This document shows, one piece after another, positions 7,667 to 13,994 of a stretch of 19,405 nucleotides of DNA; within the stretch, counting starts at the first letter, position 1, and every line of letters starts with the position of its first letter. Below the pieces are notes generated by a model that searched no databases, was not told the origin of the DNA, and saw only the letters and a program-made list of their open reading frames with translations. This stretch comes from Thermoanaerobaculia bacterium. Lineage in GTDB: Bacteria > Acidobacteriota > Thermoanaerobaculia > Gp7-AA8. The stretch covers positions 1-19,405 of the forward strand of contig JADGOA010000021.1 of assembly GCA_017883215.1 (NCBI GenBank). The letters run 5' to 3'. The position numbers and the translations under genes were made by a program.

Positions 7667-7829
7667 CTGTCATCCCGAGCCGCGAAGACGGCGAGGGATC
7701 CCCCGCACTCCCCGGGGTGGCGGGGGATTCCTCGCCGCGCTCCACCCCTCCGGGGTTCCGCCGGCTCGGAATGACAGTGTCACTTCCGCTCCACCGGCGC
7801 CTGCGCCGTTCACCGACTCAGGATGACAC
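7667..7829. repeat. GTCATCCCGAGC-type nested inverted repeat with an extra end
   Basis: The outer inverted repeat CTGTCATCCCGAGCCG (7667-7682) pairs with CGGCTCGGAATGACAG (7762-7777), 15 of 16 bases. Nested inside, GCGAGGGATCCCCCGC (7691-7706) pairs with GCGGGGGATTCCTCGC (7720-7735), also 15 of 16. A further right-end-like piece, CGACTCAGGATGACAC, follows at 7814-7829. Short repeats of this appearance are scattered in many bacterial phyla; no function is established here. The 376-nt gap 7528-7903 between the divergent ftsB and purB genes otherwise holds only the two promoters and, at 7563-7666, GC-rich DNA in which I see nothing. Confidence 0.75.
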
Positions 7830-7891
7830 CTGTACTCGGCGGGCCCCTACTCGCCACTCGGTTTTGCTCCCGGTACGATTGATCACGCCGC

Positions 7892-7897
7892 TATAAT
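7892..7897 (+). promoter_or_regulatory. putative -10 box of purB
   Basis: A perfect TATAAT ends 6 nt before the GTG at 7904, so the expected transcript start coincides with the start codon. No Shine-Dalgarno and no good -35 are visible. Confidence 0.5.
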
Positions 7898-7903
7898 TCG
7901 TAC

Positions 7904-9340
7904 GTGCCTCGCGATTCCGCGTCGAACCCTCTCACCGAGCGGTACGCCTCGAAGGAGATGTCGTACCTCTTTTCGGCCGATTTCAAGTTCCGCACGTGGC
8001 GCCGGCTGTGGATCGCGCTGGCGGAAGCGGAAAAGGAGCTCGGCCTGCCGATCAGCGACGGGCAGATCGCCGAGCTGCGGGCCAGCGCCGAGACGATCAA
8101 CTACGAGGACGCCGAGCGGCGCGAGCGCGAGATCCGCCACGATGTGATGTCGCACATCTACGCTTACGGCCTGCAGGCGCCCTCCGCGAAGGGGATCATC
8201 CACCTCGGCGCCACCTCGGCCTTCGTCACCGACAACACCGACATCCTGCAGATGTCGGAGGCGTTGCGCCTGGTCCGGCGGCGGCTCGTCAATGTCATGG
8301 CCAAGCTGCGCGACTTCGCCTGGAAGTGGCGCGGCACTCCGGCGCTGGCCTTCACGCACTTCCAGCCGGCCCAGCTGACCACGGTCGGTAAGCGGGCCAC
8401 GCTCTGGCTGCACGACCTTCTCCTCGACTACCGGGAGATCGAGTTCCGCGAATCGCAGCTCGCGCTCCTCGGCGTCAAAGGGGCGACCGGGACGCAGGCT
8501 TCGTTCCTCAACCTCTTCGAAGGCGACGAGGCGAAGGTGAACCGGCTCGAGCAGCTCGTCGCCGGGAAAGTGGGCATGGCGCGCAGCTATCCCGTCTCGG
8601 GGCAGACGTACTCGCGCAAGGTCGACGCGCAGGTGGTGAACGTGCTTTCCGGTTTCGCGCAGTCGGCCTCGAAGTTCGGCTACGACATGCGCCTGCTGCA
8701 GCATCTCCGGGAGATCGAGGAGCCGTTCGAGGAGGAGCAGGTGGGGTCGTCCGCCATGGCGTACAAGCGCAACCCCATGCGCGCCGAGCGGATCGATGCG
8801 CTCTGCCGTCACCTCATCATCAACGCGCTGAATCCGGCGATGACGGCGGCGACGCAGTGGTTCGAGCGGACGCTCGACGATTCCGCGAACCGGCGCATCG
8901 CCATCTCCGAAGCGTTTCTCGCGGCCGATGCCGTTGCTTTGATCTACGACAACATCATGGGCGGCATCGTCGTGCACGAAGAGGTGATCGCGGCGAACGT
9001 CCGGCGCGAGCTGCCGTTCATGATGACCGAGAACCTGATGATGGAAGGGGTGCGCCGCGGAGGCGATCGCCAGGTGCTGCACGAGCGCGTGCGCATCCAT
9101 TCGCAGGCCGCCGCCGATGCGATGAAGTCGGGGGCGAGCACGAACGATCTCTTCGACCGCATCGAGGCGGACCCGCTGTTCGGGATCGACCGGAAGGGCA
9201 TCGAGGCCATCGCGCGACCGGAGAGCTACACCGGCCTCTCAGCGCAGCAGACGGAGCGCTTCCTCAGGGAGGACGTCGATCCGGTTCTCGAGCGCGAGCG
9301 CAGCGACATTCGAGCGGAAGTCGGCGAGGTGCGGGTATGA
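7904..9340 (+). CDS. purB: adenylosuccinate lyase, animal-type (long) form
   Basis: Catalyses two fumarate-releasing steps of purine synthesis: SAICAR to AICAR and adenylosuccinate to AMP. The GTG start is chosen because homology to the eukaryote-type enzyme runs almost to the N-terminus (NPLTERYASKEMSYLFS, compare the RYAS..M..FS start of animal ADSL); the ATG at 7958 would cut this. Family landmarks: LGATSAFVTDNTD (substrate binding), FTHFQPAQLTTVGKR with a catalytic-region His near 152, and the lyase signature GSSAMAYKRNPMRAER with the mobile-loop serines at 282-283. At 478 aa it matches the long ADSL group more than the roughly 430-aa Bacillus type. The stop overlaps the rlpA start (ATGA), so the two are co-transcribed. 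Confidence 0.95.
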   Translation: MPRDSASNPLTERYASKEMSYLFSADFKFRTWRRLWIALAEAEKELGLPISDGQIAELRASAETINYEDAERREREIRHDVMSHIYAYGLQAPSAKGIIHLGATSAFVTDNTDILQMSEALRLVRRRLVNVMAKLRDFAWKWRGTPALAFTHFQPAQLTTVGKRATLWLHDLLLDYREIEFRESQLALLGVKGATGTQASFLNLFEGDEAKVNRLEQLVAGKVGMARSYPVSGQTYSRKVDAQVVNVLSGFAQSASKFGYDMRLLQHLREIEEPFEEEQVGSSAMAYKRNPMRAERIDALCRHLIINALNPAMTAATQWFERTLDDSANRRIAISEAFLAADAVALIYDNIMGGIVVHEEVIAANVRRELPFMMTENLMMEGVRRGGDRQVLHERVRIHSQAAADAMKSGASTNDLFDRIEADPLFGIDRKGIEAIARPESYTGLSAQQTERFLREDVDPVLERERSDIRAEVGEVRV

Positions 9341-10383
9341 GGGGCCGTCGGAGCGCTGGCAGCTTGCCGGCCGGTACGCGGGCTGCCAGCCCGCGCGTTG
9401 GCGGCTGGCAGCCGCCGTACCGGCCGCCTGGCAGGCGGCGCTCCATCGCCATTCTTGCGGTGTCGCTTCTCCTCGCCGCCGGTTGCGTCACCACCCGCCC
9501 GGCGCCACAACCGCAGCCCCAGCAGGTCCTGCACGGCGTGGCCAGCTGGTATGGCGAAGAGTTCGCCGGGCGTACCACCGCGAACGGGGAGATCTTCGAT
9601 CCACTGCAGCTGACCGCGGCGCATCGCACGCTGCCTTTCGGCACAGTGGTCGACGTGAAGAATGCGAAGAGCGGGCAGACAGTGCGCGTGCGCATCAACG
9701 ACCGCGGCCCGTTCGTCGGTAACCGCATGATCGACCTTTCCTACGCCGCCGCCCAGCAGATCGGGTTGATCGATCCCGGCAGCGGCGACGTCGACGTCGT
9801 CATCGTTTCGGTCGGCCGCGGCGATCGCGAGCCGCCGGCGCCGTACAGCGTCACGATCGCCCAGCCGAAGGAGAAGGCGGGCGTCTCATCGGCGGAACCG
9901 CCGAACGTGGCGTTTCCGCTCCCCGGTCAGGTGACAGCGACGCCGGGCAGCGATGCCGGCTTCAGGGTGGAAGTGGTCGAAGAGCAGGGCGGCGTCGAGA
10001 CGAGGAAGCAGGTCAGTCCGGACGGCCGTTCCGTCGTGACCGTCCCGGTGGACGGCTCGAAAGCGGCGGCAGAGAAACCGCGCGACACGCCGGCCGCTCC
10101 GGGCCACGGCACCGCCGCTGCGTACGACCGCACGCAGCGGGACACGACTTCCTCAACGCGCAGTCAGAGCGGAGGGTTCGTGGTGCAGGTCGGCGCCTTC
10201 TCGGTCGAAGCGAATGCGACCGCGCTGCAGCAGCAGCTGACCAGCATCGGGCAGAAGAGCTACGTCGACCACGACACGCTCTACCGAGTCCGCATCGGTC
10301 CGTTTTCGACGCGCGACGACGCCATCAAGGCGCGCTCGGCGCTCGAGGCGAACGGGATCTCGGCGATCGTGCTGGCGGAATAG
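9337..10383 (+). CDS. rlpA: RlpA-family septal lytic transglycosylase lipoprotein with SPOR domain
   Basis: An outer-membrane lipoprotein that cleaves denuded (peptide-free) glycan at septa. The start at 9337 overlaps the purB stop by 4 nt. A lipoprotein signal, IAILAVSLLLAAGC, puts the lipidated Cys at residue 50, so the basic region before it is unusually long (about 36 residues); this part is encoded by a palindromic element. The double-psi beta-barrel (about 60-145) begins GVASWYG and keeps Glu85, Asp88 and His96 with the spacing of the catalytic residues of Pseudomonas RlpA, and NDRGPF. A Pro/Ala/Gly-rich linker (about 150-275) leads to a SPOR domain (about 279-348, VVQVGAFS..A..L..L) that binds septal peptidoglycan. 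No in-frame ATG or GTG downstream would leave an intact signal peptide, so the long form is favoured. Confidence 0.9.
   Translation: MRGRRSAGSLPAGTRAASPRVGGWQPPYRPPGRRRSIAILAVSLLLAAGCVTTRPAPQPQPQQVLHGVASWYGEEFAGRTTANGEIFDPLQLTAAHRTLPFGTVVDVKNAKSGQTVRVRINDRGPFVGNRMIDLSYAAAQQIGLIDPGSGDVDVVIVSVGRGDREPPAPYSVTIAQPKEKAGVSSAEPPNVAFPLPGQVTATPGSDAGFRVEVVEEQGGVETRKQVSPDGRSVVTVPVDGSKAAAEKPRDTPAAPGHGTAAAYDRTQRDTTSSTRSQSGGFVVQVGAFSVEANATALQQQLTSIGQKSYVDHDTLYRVRIGPFSTRDDAIKARSALEANGISAIVLAE
9350..9444. repeat. GGAG...CTCC palindrome inside the rlpA reading frame
   Basis: Bounded by GGAG (9350-9353) and CTCC (9441-9444). Hairpins: a degenerate first one (CTGGCAGCTTGCCGG), GCGGGC-TGCCA-GCCCGC, GGCGGC-TGGCA-GCCGCC, and GCCGCC-TGGCA-GGCGGC. 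The loop word TGCCA appears reversed as TGGCA in the right half, as expected for two units facing each other. An outer GGCCGGTAC/GTACCGGCC pair closes it. The element begins 13 nt after the rlpA ATG and ends just before the codons of the hydrophobic signal core. Confidence 0.8.
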
Positions 10384-10405
10384 CGAGAACGGTGAATTGC
10401 TCGCT
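10382..10405. terminator. weak hairpin between convergent rlpA and ndk
   Basis: AGCGAG (10382-10387) can pair with CTCGCT (10400-10405) across a 12-nt loop, in the 27-nt gap between the two stop codons. There is no T-run, so it is only a candidate bidirectional terminator. Confidence 0.2.
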
Positions 10406-10410
10406 TCGGC

Positions 10411-10827
10411 CTACATCAGCTCCGACTCCGCGAAGAAGAAGGCGATCTCGATCTTCGCGTTCTCGTCCGAGTCGGAACCGTGGATCGCGTTCTGCTCGAT
10501 CGACTCGCCGAAGTCCTTGCGGATCGTTCCGGCATCGGCCTTGGTCGGATCGGTCGCTCCCATGATCTTCCGCAGGTGCGCCACGGCGTTGTCGCGCTCG
10601 AGGGCGGCCACGTAGACGGGGCCCGACGTCATGTACTTGACGAGGTCCTTGAAGAAGGGGCGCTCGCGGTGAACGGCGTAGAAGCCTTCGGCCTGCTTCT
10701 GGGAGAGGCTGGCTTTCTTGAGACCGAGGATCTTGAAGCCTTCGGCCTCGACTCGGCTGATGACCTTGCCAAAGTTGCCTTTGCGGACTGAGTCCGGCTT
10801 GACGATGGTGAAAGTTCGATTCGACAT
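10411..10827 (-). CDS. ndk: nucleoside diphosphate kinase
   Basis: Transfers the gamma phosphate of ATP to other (d)NDPs through a phospho-histidine. MSNRTFTIVKPDSVRKG is the classic Ndk start. The active-site His is His116 in NAIHGSDS, and the ATP-site residues RPFF, MTSGPV and GATDPTKA are all present; 138 aa is the standard length. The ATG has a strong SD (GGAAGGA at 10834-10840) and its own TATAAT, in contrast to the leaderless-looking neighbours. It is downstream of the nucleotidyltransferase gene on the same strand, separated by a palindromic element. Confidence 0.97.
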   Translation of the reverse strand: MSNRTFTIVKPDSVRKGNFGKVISRVEAEGFKILGLKKASLSQKQAEGFYAVHRERPFFKDLVKYMTSGPVYVAALERDNAVAHLRKIMGATDPTKADAGTIRKDFGESIEQNAIHGSDSDENAKIEIAFFFAESELM

Positions 10828-10833
10828 GGATTT

Positions 10834-10865
10834 TCCTTCCGGCTGAAATGGGGCGGCGGATTATA
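10834..10865 (-). promoter_or_regulatory. ndk -10 box and ribosome binding site
   Basis: On the minus strand, TATAAT (10860-10865) would start a transcript near 10853, giving a leader of about 26 nt that contains GGAAGGA (10834-10840), 6 nt before the ATG. The -35 position lies in the first hairpin of the neighbouring palindrome and shows no consensus. Confidence 0.55.
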
Positions 10866-10876
10866 CAGAGTCCTGA

Positions 10877-10969
10877 GGAGTGCGGGCGTCTCGCCCGCCG
10901 CGATCCGGCGTCCCGCGCCGGATCGCTTGGATCAGAAGAAAGTCGCCGGGCGCGGGACGCCCGCGCTCC
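10877..10969. repeat. BIME-like three-hairpin palindrome, GGAG...CTCC type
   Basis: Bounded by GGAG (10877-10880) and CTCC (10966-10969). Hairpins: GCGGGC-GTCTC-GCCCGC (10882-10898); 11-bp arms GCGATCCGGCG/CGCCGGATCGC around TCCCG (10900-10926); a linker; then a right-hand unit CGGGC-GCGGGAC-GCCCG. The loop words GTCTC and GTCCCGC are variants of the GTCCTC of the 4684 and 18348 elements, but the arms differ. It lies between the nucleotidyltransferase stop and the ndk promoter. Confidence 0.8.
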
Positions 10970-10974
10970 GAGTG

Positions 10975-11994
10975 TCATGTGATTGGCGCGATGACCAGAC
11001 CCTCCTCGAACCTGTAGCCCTCCTCGCGCGGGATGGCAGGATCGTCGCGGCAGATGATGGCGTTGCTGATCTCGCCGGGGCGAGTGATGTCCACGCCGTG
11101 CGCGACGATGCATGAGGTCAGCTTCGCGCCCCTGGCGATACGGCAATCGTCCCAGACGAACGAGGAGGCGAGATTGCCCTCGACGATGCTGCGGGCGCCG
11201 ACCGTCGAGCGCGTGACCGCTCCGTGGACGGCCGCAGTCTCGTCGACGATCGATGTGCCGGAGACACGCGACGAACCGGTCTCGATCCTCCCGTCGATCA
11301 TAGCCTCCCGCAGCCCGTGCGAAGCGGAGACGTAGCGCTGCGGCGTTCCGATGTCGAACCACAATCCGTCGTCGACCACGCCGGCGATCGTGTCGCGGCC
11401 TGATTCGACAGCAGGCGAATACACGTGCTCGACGATGCCGGAGAACTCCTGCTCCGGCAGATGGCCGAAGATCCGCGAGCTGATGCAGTGGCAGCCGGAG
11501 AACATCAGCGCCTCGCCGATGCCTCTGCCGAAACCGGTAACGCGCCCACGATCGAAGTAGACGGCGGTGAAGCTGTCGCCCGCCGGCGGATGGCGGAGTG
11601 TCAGCGCTGCGAGCGCGTCGCCGGCGCGCCTTGCTTCCTGCAGTGCACCGAAACGAGGGAATTGGATCGTGTCGCCGTTGGCGAGGAAGAAATCGTCTTC
11701 GTTCTCCAGCAGCGGCCGCACCCTGCGGATCGCACCGCCGGTGCCGAGGATTTCCGTTTCGTGCGAAAAGGTAAACGTGCAGCGCCCGTCGTATGCCGCT
11801 CGCAGAGTGCTCTCGATCGCTTCGGGCCGATGGTGGAGGTTGACGATGATCTCGTCGATCCCGGCCCGCAGGAGATTGTCGACGGCATAAGCGATCATCG
11901 GCCGGTTGCACACCGGAACGATCGGCTTCGGCAACGTCCAGGTGATCGGTCGCAGCCGCGTGCCGAAGCCGGCGGCGAGAAGCATTGCTTTCAT
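10975..11994 (-). CDS. sugar-phosphate nucleotidyltransferase with left-handed beta-helix tail
   Basis: An NTP-transferase that activates a sugar-1-phosphate to an NDP-sugar for envelope glycans. The N-terminal Rossmann-like domain opens MKAMLLAAGFGTRLRP with LPKPIVPVCNRPMI (nucleotide-binding loop and Lys). ETEILGTGGAIRR and ANGDT (metal-binding Asp) follow, then GLWFDIGTPQRY near 210. The C-terminal part (about 240-339) has hexapeptide-like repeats (SGTSIVDETAAVHGAV, STVGARSIVEG) typical of GDP-mannose pyrophosphorylase-like proteins. The exact sugar cannot be read: mannose-1-P guanylyltransferase-like or a MurU-like relative are both possible. An alternative in-frame ATG at 12012 adds MPPTPP; neither start has an SD. 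At 339 aa it lies between CYTH (upstream) and ndk (downstream) on one strand. Confidence 0.85.
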   Translation of the reverse strand: MKAMLLAAGFGTRLRPITWTLPKPIVPVCNRPMIAYAVDNLLRAGIDEIIVNLHHRPEAIESTLRAAYDGRCTFTFSHETEILGTGGAIRRVRPLLENEDDFFLANGDTIQFPRFGALQEARRAGDALAALTLRHPPAGDSFTAVYFDRGRVTGFGRGIGEALMFSGCHCISSRIFGHLPEQEFSGIVEHVYSPAVESGRDTIAGVVDDGLWFDIGTPQRYVSASHGLREAMIDGRIETGSSRVSGTSIVDETAAVHGAVTRSTVGARSIVEGNLASSFVWDDCRIARGAKLTSCIVAHGVDITRPGEISNAIICRDDPAIPREEGYRFEEGLVIAPIT

Positions 11995-12020
11995 GGGAGG
12001 GGTCGGGGGCATACGCGCTG

Positions 12021-12026
12021 ACTTAA
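12021..12026 (-). promoter_or_regulatory. weak -10 candidate upstream of the nucleotidyltransferase gene
   Basis: TTAAGT on the minus strand (three of six consensus bases) lies 8 nt before the alternative ATG at 12012, in an AT-rich pocket beside the palindrome at 12033. It is listed because its position mirrors the asnB and M28 boxes; the sequence match alone is poor. Confidence 0.2.
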
Positions 12027-12032
12027 TGTTTT

Positions 12033-12101
12033 GGAGGGACGCGCAGCAGCGCGTCCGCTCTCGGGGCACAAAGCTGCGGACGCGCTGCTGCGCGTCCCTC
12101 C
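12033..12101. repeat. perfect 26-bp inverted-repeat element, GGAG...CTCC type
   Basis: 12033-12058 and 12076-12101 are exact reverse complements with a 17-nt centre. Each arm is GGAG followed by the hairpin GGACGCGCAGCAGCGCGTCC (arms GGACGCGC/GCGCGTCC, loop AGCA), mirrored on the right with loop TGCT. At 69 nt it is the shortest and most regular element here, a simple two-unit BIME, and its perfection suggests recent origin. It lies between the CYTH gene and the nucleotidyltransferase gene. Confidence 0.85.
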
Positions 12102-12119
12102 AGGTCCTAAGTTAGCCCG

Positions 12120-12677
12120 TCACAGTTCGTCCGCCGGAAACACCATGTGCTCCGGCAAATCCGCGCGAGTGCGGCGGCTCAGCCGGTACAACTCGGCGTA
12201 TGTCTGTCGGATGGCCTGATCCATGTTCATGCCAAGCTCCGCGGCGATGGCGCGGATGGTGTCGATCGCTCCTTCGATCTCGAAATAATCGCCGATGGGT
12301 GTGCGGTCGATGACCACTTCGACGTCGCGAAGGCGCCACACCTCGCGGTACTTCTGATAGCGGAAGACGGGCTTGTATCCGAGGGAGTCGAAGAGCTGAA
12401 TGGCGAGCTCGAAGCTTTCCACGCCGGTCTGGACTTCCTCTCGCGTTTTGATGCCGCCTTCGATCGACATCGGACCTTTGAACGTGGCAATGGAGTACTT
12501 GCCGAATTTTCGGACGCGCAGCAGCGCCCCTTTCGTGCGCAGCTCGCCGCGCCGGTCGAGGACGATGTTGTCCTCGAACGTCTCCGGGTAGAGGCGTTGC
12601 GCGCCGATGTCGTGCAGCTTGCGCGTCAGTTCGGCGCGATCGCGCAGCGGGAACTTGACTTCGATTTCCTGGGCCAT
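12120..12677 (-). CDS. CYTH-domain protein (class IV adenylate cyclase / triphosphatase fold)
   Basis: The CYTH fold is a beta-barrel tunnel with acidic and basic side chains that binds triphosphates with divalent metals; members make cAMP (CyaB) or hydrolyse inorganic or thiamine triphosphate. The protein starts MAQEIEVKFPL, giving the diagnostic ExExK (Glu4, Glu6, Lys8). Basic strands follow (LRTKGALLRVRKFG, ATFKGP, KTREEVQT, RYQKYREVWRL), then acidic VEVVIDRTPIGDYFEIEG. At 185 aa it is the usual length of CyaB-like proteins. Which reaction it performs cannot be told from sequence. No SD; a TAACCT box lies 10 nt before the ATG. It may head the run CYTH, nucleotidyltransferase, ndk, all triphosphate-handling enzymes. 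Confidence 0.88.
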   Translation of the reverse strand: MAQEIEVKFPLRDRAELTRKLHDIGAQRLYPETFEDNIVLDRRGELRTKGALLRVRKFGKYSIATFKGPMSIEGGIKTREEVQTGVESFELAIQLFDSLGYKPVFRYQKYREVWRLRDVEVVIDRTPIGDYFEIEGAIDTIRAIAAELGMNMDQAIRQTYAELYRLSRRTRADLPEHMVFPADEL

Positions 12678-12687
12678 ACAGAGCGCG

Positions 12688-12693
12688 AGGTTA
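12688..12693 (-). promoter_or_regulatory. putative -10 box of the CYTH gene
   Basis: TAACCT (minus strand; it keeps TA at the front and T at the end of the -10 consensus) is 10 nt before the ATG at 12677, with no SD between. The heptamer palindrome begins 6 nt further upstream. Confidence 0.3.
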
Positions 12694-12699
12694 CAACGA

Positions 12700-12762
12700 A
12701 GCGAGTAGCGAGTGGCGAGTAGCGAGTAGGAGACCGGCAGTTCCTACTCGCTACTCGCTGCT
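12700..12762. repeat. GCGAGTA heptamer palindrome
   Basis: Four head-to-tail units of GCGAGTA (one is GCGAGTG) at 12700-12731 face two and a half inverted units at 12742-12762, with a 10-nt centre. The inner arms 12714-12731 and 12742-12759 pair at 17 of 18 positions. It occupies almost the whole gap between the pgk stop and the CYTH promoter and could end the gap-pgk transcript. A single-sided fragment follows clpB at 2554. Confidence 0.75.
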
Positions 12763-12768
12763 TTCAGG

Positions 12769-13959
12769 CTACTTCCGCAGGACCTCCACGCCCGGCAGGC
12801 TCGCGCCGCTGATGAACTCGAGCGAGGCCCCGCCGCCGGTAGAGATGTGGCTGATCTTCTTCGCGAACCCGGAGGCTTTCACCGCTTCGACTGATTCGCC
12901 GCCGCCGACGACGGTCGTCGCATGCGCGTCCGCCACTGCGCGCGCGATGGCCATCGTCCCCTTCGCGAACTGCTCCTTCTCGAACACGCCCATCGGCCCG
13001 TTCCAGAAGACGATGCGCGCGCTGCGCAGCTCCCCGGTAAAACGCTCCACCGTCTTCGGTCCGATGTCGAAGGCCTTCTGCGTTTCTTTGAGTCCGGAAG
13101 CAACATCGACGGTGCTGATCGCGGTCGGATTGTCGAGATCGTCCGCCACGATCAGATCGACGGGCAGGATCACTTCCGCGCGATGGCTGCCTCCGACGAT
13201 GCGCCTGGCCACCTCGATGGACTCCTGGTCGACGAGCGAGCCGCCCATGGCGATCCCCTTCGCCACCAGGAACGTGTTCGCCATTCCGCCGCCGATGAGG
13301 ACCTTGTCGGCGAGGTTCACGAGCGCTTCCAGCGGCTCGATCTTGCCGGCGATCTTCGCGCCGCCGAGGAGCGCCACGAATGGACGCTCGGCAACCTGCG
13401 TCACCTTCTGCAGGAAAACGATCTCGCGGTCGAGCAGCAGCCCGCCGGCGATGTTCTCCGGCGGGAAGAGCCGGGGCAGCGCATCGATCGACGCGTGGGC
13501 GCGGTGCGACGCGCCGAAGGCGTCGTTCACGTAGTAATCCGCCAGCTTTCTCAGCCCCTGCGCGAACTCCTTGTCGTTCGCTTCTTCGCCGGGATAGAAG
13601 CGAAGATTCTCGAGCAGCAGCATCTCGCCCGCTTTCAGATTCGCCGCTTTCTGTTCGGCGTCGGCGCCGACACAGTCGCTGCAGAACTGAACGCTGGCGC
13701 CGGTGAGCTCGGCGAGTTTTTCGCGCACGGGAGCGACGGAGTACTTATCCTTCCGCTGCCCTTTGGGCCTGCCGAGGTGAGTGGCGAGCACGATCCGGGC
13801 ACCGCGGTCGCGCAGGATTTTCAGCGTCGGCAGCGTCTCCTCGATGCGCGTGGCGTCGGTGATGCGGCTGCCCTCGAGCGGAACGTTGTAGTCGACGCGA
13901 TAGAACACTCGCGCGCCGCTCGGAAGATTGAGATCGTCGAGCGTACGGATCTTGATCAT
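12769..13959 (-). CDS. pgk: phosphoglycerate kinase
   Basis: Reversibly transfers phosphate between 1,3-bisphosphoglycerate and ADP in glycolysis. Family features in order: YRVDYNVPLEG (substrate-binding RVDxNVP), THLGRPKG, LLLENLRFYPGEE, VNDAFGASHRAHAS, LLGGAKIAGKIEPLE (KxxxK region), the nucleotide-site stretch FWNGPMGVFE, and near the C-terminus VVGGGES and STGGGASLEF. The length of 396 aa is typical. The ATG at 13959 has an SD (GAGGT at 13966-13970, 6 nt spacing). It follows gap by 35 nt on the same strand, so gap-pgk is one operon; no tpi gene follows. Confidence 0.97.
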   Translation of the reverse strand: MIKIRTLDDLNLPSGARVFYRVDYNVPLEGSRITDATRIEETLPTLKILRDRGARIVLATHLGRPKGQRKDKYSVAPVREKLAELTGASVQFCSDCVGADAEQKAANLKAGEMLLLENLRFYPGEEANDKEFAQGLRKLADYYVNDAFGASHRAHASIDALPRLFPPENIAGGLLLDREIVFLQKVTQVAERPFVALLGGAKIAGKIEPLEALVNLADKVLIGGGMANTFLVAKGIAMGGSLVDQESIEVARRIVGGSHRAEVILPVDLIVADDLDNPTAISTVDVASGLKETQKAFDIGPKTVERFTGELRSARIVFWNGPMGVFEKEQFAKGTMAIARAVADAHATTVVGGGESVEAVKASGFAKKISHISTGGGASLEFISGASLPGVEVLRK

Positions 13960-13994
13960 GACGTCACCTCTTGGCCGGGGCACTCCCTGAGAGG

